Positions 33,947 through 43,502 of a DNA stretch of 64,000 nucleotides are shown piece by piece. How positions within the stretch are numbered: position 1 is the first letter of the stretch; every line of letters starts with the position of its first letter. Origin of the DNA: Skeletonema tropicum (lineage: Eukaryota > Bacillariophyta > Thalassiosirophyceae > Thalassiosirales > Thalassiosiraceae). The position numbers were made by a program, and so were the translations under genes. The notes under the pieces are model-generated. The model saw only the letters and a program-made list of their open reading frames with translations, did no database searches and was not told the origin of the DNA. The stretch covers positions 2,356,001 to 2,420,000 of the forward strand of contig CM074129.1 in the NCBI GenBank assembly GCA_037178625.1, read 5' to 3'.

Positions 33947-34854
33947 TCACGCCTCCGACAGCAGAGGGTGCACTTCACATTTTCCTTCATCGAGCTTCAA
34001 TTGCCTCAGTTTCATAGTTGGGCGGCTGTCTTTGGAAGATTGATCATCGTCCTTGTCGCTAGGAAGACTTTTGTTGCTCCCAAGAGGAGTGAGTGACATG
34101 AGTGACACGAACTTCTCCCATTTAGACATCTCCTCTTGCTGCTTGTAAGCTTTCACAAGCAAAGGACCTTGCTGCTTGAAGGCTTTCACAAGCAAAGGAC
34201 CACCAAATATGTGACGAAAAACCATACAGATGAAGAAGTGAACGAAAGATACTTCCGAGGCAGCTGTTTGGATGGGATTTTGTGTCGCTGTATCATATTC
34301 TTTGCCTTCTCCATTGTCATTTAGATACGAGTCCATATCAGGAATGTCATCCTGCTCCTCCTTCGCAAGGCTGGCAATCTTGTCATTGTTGACAAGAGCA
34401 GACTCCTTCTCCTTGCCATTGCTTTCTTGCTCTGTTTCCTCCGACGCAACCTCATTGTGGTCTTCACCGAAGATTTTATTGCCTTCATTGATTGTGCCCA
34501 AGTTGGTGTAATACGATTCAAAGGAAACGTTAGTGAACAATGTTAGTTGAGTGTCATGTATGTAGTAGGAAGAGGTCATAAATTACGTCGATGCATCCTG
34601 TCGATCAATGATGCATGCATGCACAAATACTAACTAACACGTCGAGTGCTGACATGATACTCACCTGTTGTAGCCACTGTCGTTGGAGTATTTGGATCAT
34701 TTGCTGCAGATGGGTTCGTCATATCCCGGGTGAAGGCATAATTATCCGTTGTCGAAAACTCAGTTGCGTTCTCGTCGTCCTTACCAGTGGGGCTGATTTG
34801 GCAGCAGCCAAAGATATCCCAGAAATTAAGTGTAGGTCGAGCGTTCAGGTCCAT
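33947..34854 (-). CDS. MDLxARP paralogue A, function unknown
   Basis: Two exons, 34854-34665 and 34482-33947, with a 182-nt GT-AG intron (acceptor inferred from frame), give 241 aa. I do not recognise the family. The start MDLNARPTLNFWDIFGCC matches gene B (MDLTARPQPMTFLELLGCC) about 1.2 kb upstream, so the two are tandem paralogues in their first exon. The second exon is Glu/Asp-rich, then has a short hydrophobic segment (VHFFICMVFRHIFG) and a tandem duplication GPLLVKAFKQQ/GPLLVKAYKQQ. The paired Cys near the N-terminus could be lipid-modified (inference). Confidence 0.55.
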
Positions 34855-35465
34855 GTTGAAAGCAAAGTTCTAACGATGAAATCTTAAAAACATAAATTAT
34901 GCCAGCTGGAAATAATGGTTGTTGAATGTAGTGATGAAACAGAAACATGCTGCAGCTGTTGTGCGTGCATGCGTTTGCGGCTTCAACCACGGGAACCAAC
35001 AAAAATTGTTTTACATGGATTGAAGTGAGAAGTGTCACTCGATCTGTCATTAATATTTTAGTACCGGATAGCTGATGATGTGACAAGGATGTGACACAGG
35101 AATTGGTACTAATATACTGGGGAATCCGCATAATAGACCATGACAATCTTATAAGAGGTACAACGAAGCGCGCGCAGCTCAAATCAAATGTTCTCATGAA
35201 TAAGAAATCTTTTCTCTACTTTATGCCAACACTCACAGGTACAACCGCGAAAGTATTACTATTCTTGAAGTATTCTAATTTGATATCTATATATGGCTGG
35301 ATTCTTTTCAAAGGAGCATTGTGGATAAGTATTATCATTTGATGATAAATGTGGAACAGCCAACCTGATAATTTACATTAGCGTCATCAGTACTTGCGAT
35401 TGTGTTCTGGTTTTGTCAGTCTTGGCAAGCATGTACGACAATTCATGATCATGATCATGTCATTT
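34855..35465. other. Spacer between paralogues A and B
   Basis: 611 bp, AT-rich, without a supported gene. A plus-strand frame at 35091-35342 is not credible. It carries the 3' end of gene B and the promoter of gene A. Confidence 0.3.
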
Positions 35466-36065
35466 TTAACTGAAAAGGGCATCTACCACATTAGATACAA
35501 CAGTATCAACCTCCTGGTGCAGCTCCTCGGCAAAATCTGTTAAGTTATCAAAGATAACACTAGCATCATCAAAGCTCTCGTCCTTCAACTCGTCCGAATT
35601 TTGCTCATTGTTATCAATTGCTGCCTTGATAGATTGCTCGTACCATTCCTTGTCGATACTGCTGCTGCTGCTGCTGCCGGTGCTTTTTTCGCTTGTGACT
35701 GATTGCTCCTCTTCAACTTCTCTGATGCTGTCACTGAATGTTTGTCCATCTTCATCTGTAGGAGTATTAGATTTAAACGAAAAATCTGTGGTTCATTGTT
35801 AGAAAAGAGAAGCAACCTACATCTACACATGTTTTGTGTATGGACCTTACTCTCAAAAGTAGGGCTTACCTGCTTCTATTGTACTCTGCGTCCGCGGGCT
35901 ATCTAATGCTGTCGATGACGACACGCCTTTATCAAAAGTGGAAATGCTGCACATTTGAGACGTTGTGTTGTGGAATTCATCGCCTTCGCCGTCTTCGACA
36001 TCTTTCGTGCAGCATCCGAGCAGCTCCAAAAACGTCATTGGTTGTGGACGGGCTGTCAAGTCCAT
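35466..36065 (-). CDS. MDLxARP paralogue B, function unknown
   Basis: Two exons, 36065-35870 and 35755-35466, with a 114-nt GT-AG intron (donor CAG/GTAAGC, acceptor CTACAG), give 161 aa in one frame. Exon 1 begins MDLTARPQPMTFLELLGCC. Exon 2 is acidic with a Ser run and ends VDTVVSNVVDALFS, which looks like an amphipathic helix. Its second exon shows no similarity to that of paralogue A. Function unknown. It is divergently placed to the coiled-coil gene at 36476. Confidence 0.6.
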
Positions 36066-36475
36066 GATTATTATGTGTCTATTATTGTCTTTCGTCGTCT
36101 ACGCCGCTTGTAAGTATTCACTCAGACGCCGCTATTGATCCACTCCATAGCGAACGACCCTAAATTAAATTTCAATGAAGACGTAGACGAGACGTAGACG
36201 ATAGACGAAGGAAAATGCAGAGAATGCAGATGGAAGAGGCGCGCGCGGAAGAGGGACGGAAGAAGAAAGCACGCAGCAATGCTCTTCTTCAGAAAATTGG
36301 TAACGGTGTGATACAAGTACAAGTCATGTGTTTCGCGTTAATCCAAGATCAAATCGGCGAGTTGCCGCCGACCTGACGCAAAGCAGAGTAATACCCGCAC
36401 ATAACCACAACACCAACCACACACACCACCTATGCTGAAACCCCAACACAAATACACATTCAGATAAACAACATC
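36066..36475. promoter_or_regulatory. Divergent intergenic region, paralogue B / coiled-coil gene
   Basis: 410 bp between start codons. It contains a direct-repeat-like ACGTAGACGA run near 36180-36205. No gene is supported. Confidence 0.25.
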
Positions 36476-38281
36476 ATGAGGACAATCTATTCCCCCTACA
36501 AGAACCAAAGCAACGAGCCATCCACTGGCAGCACACCAGTCAAAAAGGAGAGAGAATCCCTCTCATCCCAGACTCTTGGAACCTGCCCCACATGGACATC
36601 CACCGACGATAATTCAGTACAACTCAACCAATCATTTTCACACGAGTCCAATAACATCGAGAACAAGGATCCAGTCGCCCCAAAATCCACAACCAAGGAG
36701 CGTAAGCAATGGATAGAGGACACTCTTCTCACCAAGAAAGAATACACGCCATTCAACACCCCAGCGCGAGAGGAGTACTGTCGGAACAAGAGCAATCGCG
36801 AATTGACGACAGAGCGGAAGCACTGGATTGAAACTACGTTGCTTACCAAAGAACAGAAAACTTATTACAACGCCAAGATCCGTGAGGAGTATTGTAAGAA
36901 TATGGATAATCATGAGTTGACAAATGAGCGCAAGAGGTGGATTGAGGAGACGCTTCTTACGAAAACAAACATGTTGCCATCGACTCCGTCGAACAAGAGG
37001 CTCAAGTCGTTCGATGAAGACTTGGACGCGAAAGGGACTGCTTCAGGTGAGATTGAAGAAGAGGTTCAAACCCCTGTTGCACAGCGCCTACGTCAATTCA
37101 AAGGACCATCCGAGATCGATGGTGAGTTGTTGCTAAAAGCTGAAGAAAAGGGCTGAAGCTGAGGCAAACCCTTCTGCTGCGGCTGAAGAAATAAAATCGA
37201 AGGGGTCAACCAAGCCTGTAAAGATTGATAGAGAGTTGATGCAAAAGCTGAAGAAAAGGGCAGAAGCTGAGGCTGAAGTCGAAGGAAACCCAAATGCAGC
37301 TGAGGAGGCTATGGACAGGCTTGAGGTAGAGGTAAGGATGCGCCAAGAAGAAGAGGCAAAGCAGCAAAAGCTTATTGCCGAGGAGGAAGCAAGGCAGCTC
37401 CAACTCATGAAGGAAAAGGAGGCAGAGTCAAGACAGCGCCAGGAAGAAGAGATGAGGCAGCGTCAGCTCAAGGTCGATGAGGAAGCAAGACAGCAACAAC
37501 GTATGGCGGAAGAGGAGGCTGCTAGGCAGCGTCAGCTCATGGAAGAAGAAGCAAAGCGCATGGAGCAGGAGAGGATCAACGAGGAAGCCAAGCTAGCAGA
37601 AGAGGCTATTGCAGCTTTGCAGAAGCGCCTTGATGAGGAAAGAATGAAGCGAGAGCTCCTCGAAGAAGAGGCAAGGCTTGCCAAAGAGGCCAGAGACGCG
37701 GAACACCAGCGCTTTGTTGAGTTAGCAGAGAGTAACAAGATGTATGAGACCAGAATTGGAGAATTAGAGCAGCAAGAGCAACAAAGAAGCAAGATGAGAG
37801 CTTATATTACCACATTGAAGGAAGAAAAGAAGTTGAGAGCAGATGAATTGGCAATTGTGGAGGAGCTTGAAAAGGATATTGATCAGTGAAGACGAGGCGG
37901 ATAATGACGAAGAAGCTGCCGAACAGTACAAGACTTATTTGAGCCGTTACAGCAATATGAGTGAGCACATCAGTACGATGGGATCAAACAATATCTTCGC
38001 CTTGACCCATCAAACTAAGCAAGAAAACGAAGAATTTTCGACTGGTAGTGACCTCAGCAGTAAGCAGCTATCAAAAAGATAGATTAGAGGCTGTAAAGGC
38101 TCAACTTGAATCCCAATCCGATATGCCAAGACAAACTCCAATGGTCATTCGCTCGGTTGGCTCGTTTTCTGATTTAGAAACCATGAAGCAAGCTACTTCA
38201 GCCAAGAAACACAAGAAGAGGATGAAGTTGCTTCAAAAACTAGTGAAGCTTCTAAGCCGAGCGAAGAAGCAAGAGTGCTAG
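36476..38281 (+). CDS. Repeat and coiled-coil protein, three apparent +1 frame breaks
   Basis: Four successive open frames (36476-37156, to 37889, to 38082, to 38281) read on with +1 changes near 37125-37152, 37865-37889 and 38050-38081. The first part carries three copies of a unit ERKxWIExTLLTKxxxxxNxxxREEYCxN. Then come two units of DRELMQKLKKRAEAEAE type and about 200 residues of Glu/Arg/Gln-rich coiled coil (ARQRQLMEEEAKRME). Duplicate units place the first break at an extra T near TTGCTAAAAGCTG. The family is unknown to me; a cytoskeletal or scaffold role is only inference from the coiled coil. Assembly indels are the simplest explanation of the breaks. Confidence 0.6.
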
Positions 38282-38430
38282 TGTTCGTCCTTGTTCGAGA
38301 AAAAATTTCCAGTAGACATGGCTCCTGTTACTTGATTGTTGTCTACACTATGTTACTGGAAAAATATTAATGATTGTTGTAGGTAGGAATTTGATAACTA
38401 TGGTAACTGTGGTGTCCATCGAGCTTGAGT

Positions 38431-38637
38431 TTACTCTCGTGTATTGTCAAAGTGTATTCTTGATTTCTGTATCCTCTTTCTCAAATAGAAAATGAATGCA
38501 AAGAAAACAAATGCAAACAGCAGCTGTGCCAGTGCTAATTGACGAACGTCGTGAATAGTTACTGGTTGTTGCATCTCACTCTCACTAGCAATGAAGGGGA
38601 CAGTACCATCCCTCAAGACCTGAGGCTGATCTACCAT
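38431..38637 (-). CDS. Small single-membrane-segment protein, or read-through tail of heparanase-like gene
   Basis: A 68-codon frame, MVDQPQVLRDGTVPF..., with one hydrophobic segment (ALAQLLFAFVFFAFIFYL) followed by basic RKRIQK: a type I tail-anchor pattern. It lies in the same frame as the preceding heparanase-like gene, separated by one TGA (38671-38673). It may be a separate small gene, or the membrane anchor of that enzyme reached by read-through or by splicing out the stop. Confidence 0.4.
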   Translation of the reverse strand: MVDQPQVLRDGTVPFIASESEMQQPVTIHDVRQLALAQLLFAFVFFAFIFYLRKRIQKSRIHFDNTRE

Positions 38638-38670
38638 TGATGACGAGGAGACATGTTTGATTTGAGCAGT

Positions 38671-40215
38671 TCAGTTGGCAGCAGCAACCAACGACGGAAC
38701 GCATTCGTCAACTTGAATACCACGTACAATGACAAACGCAATGGATACAGGAGGGAGTGTAACCACAAGCTCATCCGTATCTTCGCCAACTATTTCTGGT
38801 AGCTTTCCATTTTCGATTGTCAATAGCTGTTTACCATTCAAGATGACACTTCTGGAATCTCGACGTCCGCCTTTGCCAGTCAATATATATTTTGTAATGT
38901 GTGTTCCGACAGTAATGTTCAGACTGAATGGTGATTTCTTGTCAATGTTTGTAATGACAAATATTGGATTATTGCAGTCTCTTCGTCCTTGGCACAAAAT
39001 GAATGGATGAGCAACGTATCATACCCTGGTCCTTTACAACATCCAAATGTATACTCGTCTACAGAATCTATCCGATGAGGCGATAGTATTGGTCCAATCA
39101 CCCTGGTCCCTAACCAACTTCTTCCACAAGTACGCTATCCAGTAATCAGGCCTTGCCTTCATTGTTTCATGAGATATCAATTCATAATACCCACCAACTA
39201 ATGCTTGACGGCAGTAGACAGTATGAGGTCGTGACTTGGATATAGCACCGAGCAAATTAGTAAACCAGAACGATCCAACGAATGAGTCAGTAAGGTTTTG
39301 TCTTCCACTGTTGAATGCCATGGCACCCTCACCAATCCATACCTCTGGTTGTTGCTTCTTCTTCTTCTTGTCCATGTATTTGTGGACTGCATTGGAAAGG
39401 TCGTGAAAGTTTCTTGGGTGTTGGATTATCGATGTGCTTTTGGCATGTTTGATTATGCCGGGATCTTTCCCTCCACCGTGATATTTGTGATAGGTAGCAA
39501 TATCAATATGATTTCCTAGTGCTTTTAACAATTTGGTTGTCTGTGATGGACCAATGGAAGCTGGACCTAATATCTTTGGTTTGTGTATGTAATTGTCATT
39601 CGTATTAGCTGACGACCACGCTTCATCTATAACAAGTCTCAATTCTTTATAAGCATTCACCAATCTGGTAATATTCTGTATCTTGTGTTTATGAGTAAGT
39701 TCATTGCCCAATTCAAACCCAAACACTACATTCGCGTACTTGGATTGTGCCGTATATTGCAATAACTGTCGAGCATTCGTTGAATCCCAATCTCGTCGAT
39801 CACTCTCTCCCGAGTCTTCATCTCGTGTGTGTTGAATGTATGCTAATGTAAAAAAGATTCTAGCTCCAGTATCATGAGCAAATTTAAGAATGTCATCCCA
39901 CCGTTGCCTTGTTAGACATAATTGTCGGTTCTTGTTGCATGCCTTTGCCAATCTATCTGCTGCGTCTCCCACCAAAGGGGTAGTAGAGTTAATTATAGTG
40001 CTATTGCTGCTCATATCATAGGTGGCAATATCCGCAAAAGATCCACCAATACGGAGAAAGTACGGTCCAAGACCACGACCTGCCGCAATTAAATTTGGAT
40101 GAGTCAAATCTGCATGAATTACGGAAGAGTTGCCCCAACCCTTGCTTTTGAGATGCCACCAGTCCGAGTGTTGTGGATATGAATTCTGGTCGAACGATGC
40201 CGAAAGTGGAGGCAT
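38671..40215 (-). CDS. Heparanase-like glycoside hydrolase (GH79), two compensating frame breaks
   Basis: Frames 40215-39034, 39101-38919 and 38997-38671 together form one enzyme. GH79/heparanase features: LGPYFLRIGGSFADIATY, FGFELGNELTHKH (Asn-Glu acid/base), VWIGEGAMAFNSGRQN (nucleophile Glu), DYWIAYLWKKLV followed, after skipping one A, by GTRVIGPI, and a C-terminal beta domain with SVILNGKQLLTIENG. Heparanases cleave glucuronoside bonds in acidic polysaccharides. The first break is GTT-A-GG (A at 39111), the second about -1 near 38995-39010. The ORF starts MPPLSASFDQ and lacks an obvious signal peptide, so an upstream exon may be missing. Confidence 0.75.
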
Positions 40216-40559
40216 TTTGTTGGATGGAAATTTCCATGTAATTCTTCATGGTTGTTAGATGATGTGCGATTAACTGCATTATGTATCTTAGCGAGTGATG
40301 TTACTGGCCTTGAGTCCTCTTGATTAGTAGGGCTCTACGTATTTATACGATGGATTTGAATGCTGTCATTCGCAGCAAATGACGAGTAGCGAGATGATAC
40401 GATTAGCGAGATGTTCATGTATTGATGCAAATGAAGGCGCAAAACTTTGTATTAGTTCCTCTGTAGATTAGTACTCAGAGCAAATTTTTCACGAAATCCA
40501 CACAAATTCAATCACGTATAAGATCAGTAGATAGAGGTGATAATAGGAGGTGATCATCC
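40216..40559. promoter_or_regulatory. Divergent intergenic region, heparanase-like / PEX5
   Basis: 344 bp between start codons. A short minus-strand frame (40016-40279) overlapping its left end is a shadow. No distinct element seen. Confidence 0.25.
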
Positions 40560-42539
40560 ATGGCGGACTGCACAGCCTCAGGCACGGCCGTCGATCCGCG
40601 TCATCCAAACCGCAGTCGCCTCTGCCCTACGTCAAGATGGAGGTGCAGGCAACATCATCCGCTGCAGCTGCAGCCTCACGACAGGCAGCTCAGGCATTCG
40701 GATCACTCGGGGCCGTTTTGGGTGGAACCGCTACTGCTGCCACACCTCTGCAGCAGCTCCTCCGACGCAATCGATCATGCCAATGGCTCCAATTGAAATG
40801 ATTGGTTCGCAAAGCAGTAGTGGTGGTGGTATGATGACCATGTCCAATAATGCAGCAATAATGGACAATCATCAACGACGCTTGGAAGATGCGTGGTCGT
40901 CATCGTCTTCCTCCACATTACACAATGTTACAGCAACTAGCCCATCCTCATCCCATGCAGCATCAACAGATGTTTCATCATCCAGCTATGCAAATGCATC
41001 CACAACAGCAGCAGCACATGATGATGCAGCAACAACAACAACAACAAATGGTCATGATGCAACATATGCAAATGCAGCAACAACAAATGGCGGCAATGGT
41101 ACAATATCAGCAACAGCAGCAACAGATTATGCAACAAGCAAAAAGCTGCTGCTGCTGCTGCTGCCACTACAACACAAACCAATTCCATCAACGAACAACA
41201 CGAAGTATCCCAAGTGAGGAGGAGGATGATGACGTAGCAACAGTATCTTCTCAAGATGAATTATTCCATCACGAGGGATTCACCGATCCCGCATCCATAG
41301 AACGGTTAGCACAGGCATGGCGTGATGCCGAGGCAGAATATGCACAAGAATTTGACAATGATCAGTTATAATGATGGAGAGGAGTACGATGTGAGTAATA
41401 TTGCAGGATTGTATAATAATAATGTTGCAACTACTACAGCAACAGGAGATTTAAATCATGATAATGATACGGAAGAACCACATTATGAATTCTCAGAGGC
41501 AAGTCGAACTTATGGATGTGTTACTACTCCACTTACCGATATTGCTCCAACACTCAATAATACTACTACCACAACCAACAACAACAACAATAATAACTTT
41601 CCCGAAGATTTGTTCGAACAAGGGTTACAACACTTTGACGAGGGCAATCTATCCGAAGCAATCCTATGTTTCGAATCAACATTACGTAATATCGATCCAG
41701 AACATGCCGATGCATGGCGAATGTTGGGACGATGTCATACGGAGAATGATGAGGATTCCAAAGCTATCGTGTGTATGAGGAGAGCAATTGAACGTGATCC
41801 ATTTAGTCCCGAGACACTATTGGCTCTGGGTGTGGCCTATGTGAATGAACTTGATCATGAACGTGCTGTGGAAACTTTAAAAAGTTGGGTGGCGAATCAT
41901 CCATTGTATGCTGGGATGGATATGGAGAGGGGCTTTGACGGAGGAGGAGGATTTGTATGGAAGTGGTAAGTGGTGGTGGTGAGGAATATGAGTTTGAGGA
42001 AGAGGAGGGAGTACGACGGGGTATGAGACAGCAGACCATGGTCGAAATGAGAGATGTGGAACGATTGTTACTACGTGCGTTGGATATTGACAATACTGCT
42101 GATGCTGCGGCGGATGTATATGAGGCATTGGGGGTGGTGTACAATGTGAGCCGTGATTATGATGCGGCAGTGGATTCGTTCCAAAGGGCGATTGAAGTAC
42201 GACCCGATGATTATCAGTTGCGAAACAAATTAGGTGCGACACTGGCGAATAGTAATCGATCGGAGGAGGCATTATCGTCGTATCGTGTGGCATTGAGTCT
42301 TAAACCGAAGTACGCGAGGGGATGGCTAAATATGGCAATTGCCCATTCCAATTTACATAATTATTCAGAGGCGTCAAGGATGTTATCTACAGACTCTGAG
42401 CTTGAATCAAGAAGCAAAGCATGTTTGGAGTTATCTGAGGATTGCGTTGACATGTGACGAACAATGGGATTTACTCCCATTGGCTGCATCTCAAAATTTG
42501 GGTGCTTTCCATGAACACTTTGATTTTGTGGAGTACTAA
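40560..42539 (+). CDS. PEX5: PEX5, peroxisomal targeting signal 1 receptor, frame-broken
   Basis: The C-terminal TPR region is diagnostic: GLQHFDEGNLSEAILCFES, HADAWRMLGRCHTENDED, NPETLLALGVAYVNE-like FSPETLLALGVAYVNELDH, VYEALGVVYNVSRDYDAAVD, NKLGATLANSNRSEEALSSY, ARGWLNMAIAHSNLHNYSEA, VWSYLRIALTCDEQWDL. The receptor binds the C-terminal PTS1 tripeptide and delivers cargo to peroxisomes. The start MADCTASGT carries the N-terminal Cys expected of PEX5. The N-terminal half is Ala/Ser-rich, then Gln/Met/His-rich. Reading the whole protein needs at least five frame changes, the last near 42377-42380 (TCA-AGG-A-TGT). Several are in triplet repeats, where assembly error is likely. Confidence 0.75.
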
Positions 42540-42599
42540 TCAATCATCAAAAATATTTTTAGTAACGTGATAACGTGTTACTCATTAGTCATTACTCAT

Positions 42600-43439
42600 T
42601 CATCTTGCACGCACAATAATATCTGCAAGTGCCACCAAAAGAACAGCTGCATCCAAACCTGCATACTCCAACTGACTCGGTGTTAGTGGCCTCCTACCCC
42701 ATTCACTGCATTGTTCCTTTTTAGATAGAGAGTAACGACCCCAATTCTTCTCAGGATCAACACCAAACTTGAGGAAGTGATCACAACACGACTTCAAGCC
42801 GGGTAATGATGTTATGTCTTCTTCCTCCACCATTTGATGAGCAGCAAGTAGCTGCAAGTCTATATATTTTGAAGATACTGTAATCTCTTGCCCAATGTAC
42901 GATGATAGCATATGCAGATCATGCTTGTATGCAAAACCAACCAAGTTTAGCTCGCTTTCCACGAATAACCAACGTAGTAAATCACAAGTCATGGAATAGT
43001 TTGGAGTATTTTCAGAACACATGAGATCAACCACCCATGATGAAGGAGTACCTTCCTCCAAAATGCTCAACTGTATAGTTGCAAGTTGGGTTGAGGTGGC
43101 AGCAGAGTACCATTCAGTATCAAATGCAACAAATTGGCTTAGGCTGAGATCTACTCCGCTTTCACTCCGCCCTACAACGCCGTGCAGTTTTGATTGCAAG
43201 CATTCCAACTCTTCACAGGAGTCCACAAAGATAGGACGAGATGGAAGAGACAAATCGATTGAACTCGAATCGGATGATGAACTCGCATAATCATTCATCA
43301 GGACATCCCAAGACAACAAAGTCGGTGAGCTTTGTAATAAACTGAGTGTGCTTTTGTAGTGCGCTGGTAATGAGTGGTTGTGTTTCTTCTTCTTTTGCTT
43401 GATGCTGGATTGCGAGGACCTTTTTAATTGTAACGTCAT
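42600..43439 (-). CDS. 3'-5' exonuclease domain protein (DEDDy type)
   Basis: Single open frame of 279 aa. The three exonuclease motifs are visible: Exo I FVAFDTEW, Exo II NLVGFAYKHDLHML, and Exo III with Tyr, LEYAGLDAAVL. This is the RNase D/Mut-7/WRN-like fold that removes 3' nucleotides from RNA or DNA. It lies 63 bp downstream of the ankyrin gene on the same strand. A 42-nt GT-AG segment (within 43500-43450) would fuse the two frames without a stop, so one ankyrin-exonuclease protein is possible though such an intron would be very short. Confidence 0.8.
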   Translation of the reverse strand: MTLQLKRSSQSSIKQKKKKHNHSLPAHYKSTLSLLQSSPTLLSWDVLMNDYASSSSDSSSIDLSLPSRPIFVDSCEELECLQSKLHGVVGRSESGVDLSLSQFVAFDTEWYSAATSTQLATIQLSILEEGTPSSWVVDLMCSENTPNYSMTCDLLRWLFVESELNLVGFAYKHDLHMLSSYIGQEITVSSKYIDLQLLAAHQMVEEEDITSLPGLKSCCDHFLKFGVDPEKNWGRYSLSKKEQCSEWGRRPLTPSQLEYAGLDAAVLLVALADIIVRAR

Positions 43440-43502
43440 CTTGATTAATCGATTTGGATAATAACTTTCTGATCAGGACACCTTAGACGATTGTCGTACC
43501 TA

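Noticed and set aside
37133..37800. Ser/Phe-rich minus-strand frames
   Set aside because: Shadows of the plus-strand Glu-rich coiled coil.
40937..41254. Leu/His-rich minus-strand frame
   Set aside because: Shadow of the Gln/Met/His-rich PEX5 N-terminus.
41958..41990. 27-nt GTAAGT...GAG segment in PEX5 as an intron
   Set aside because: Much too short compared with the 77-515 nt introns in the window; an indel in the GGT repeat is likelier.
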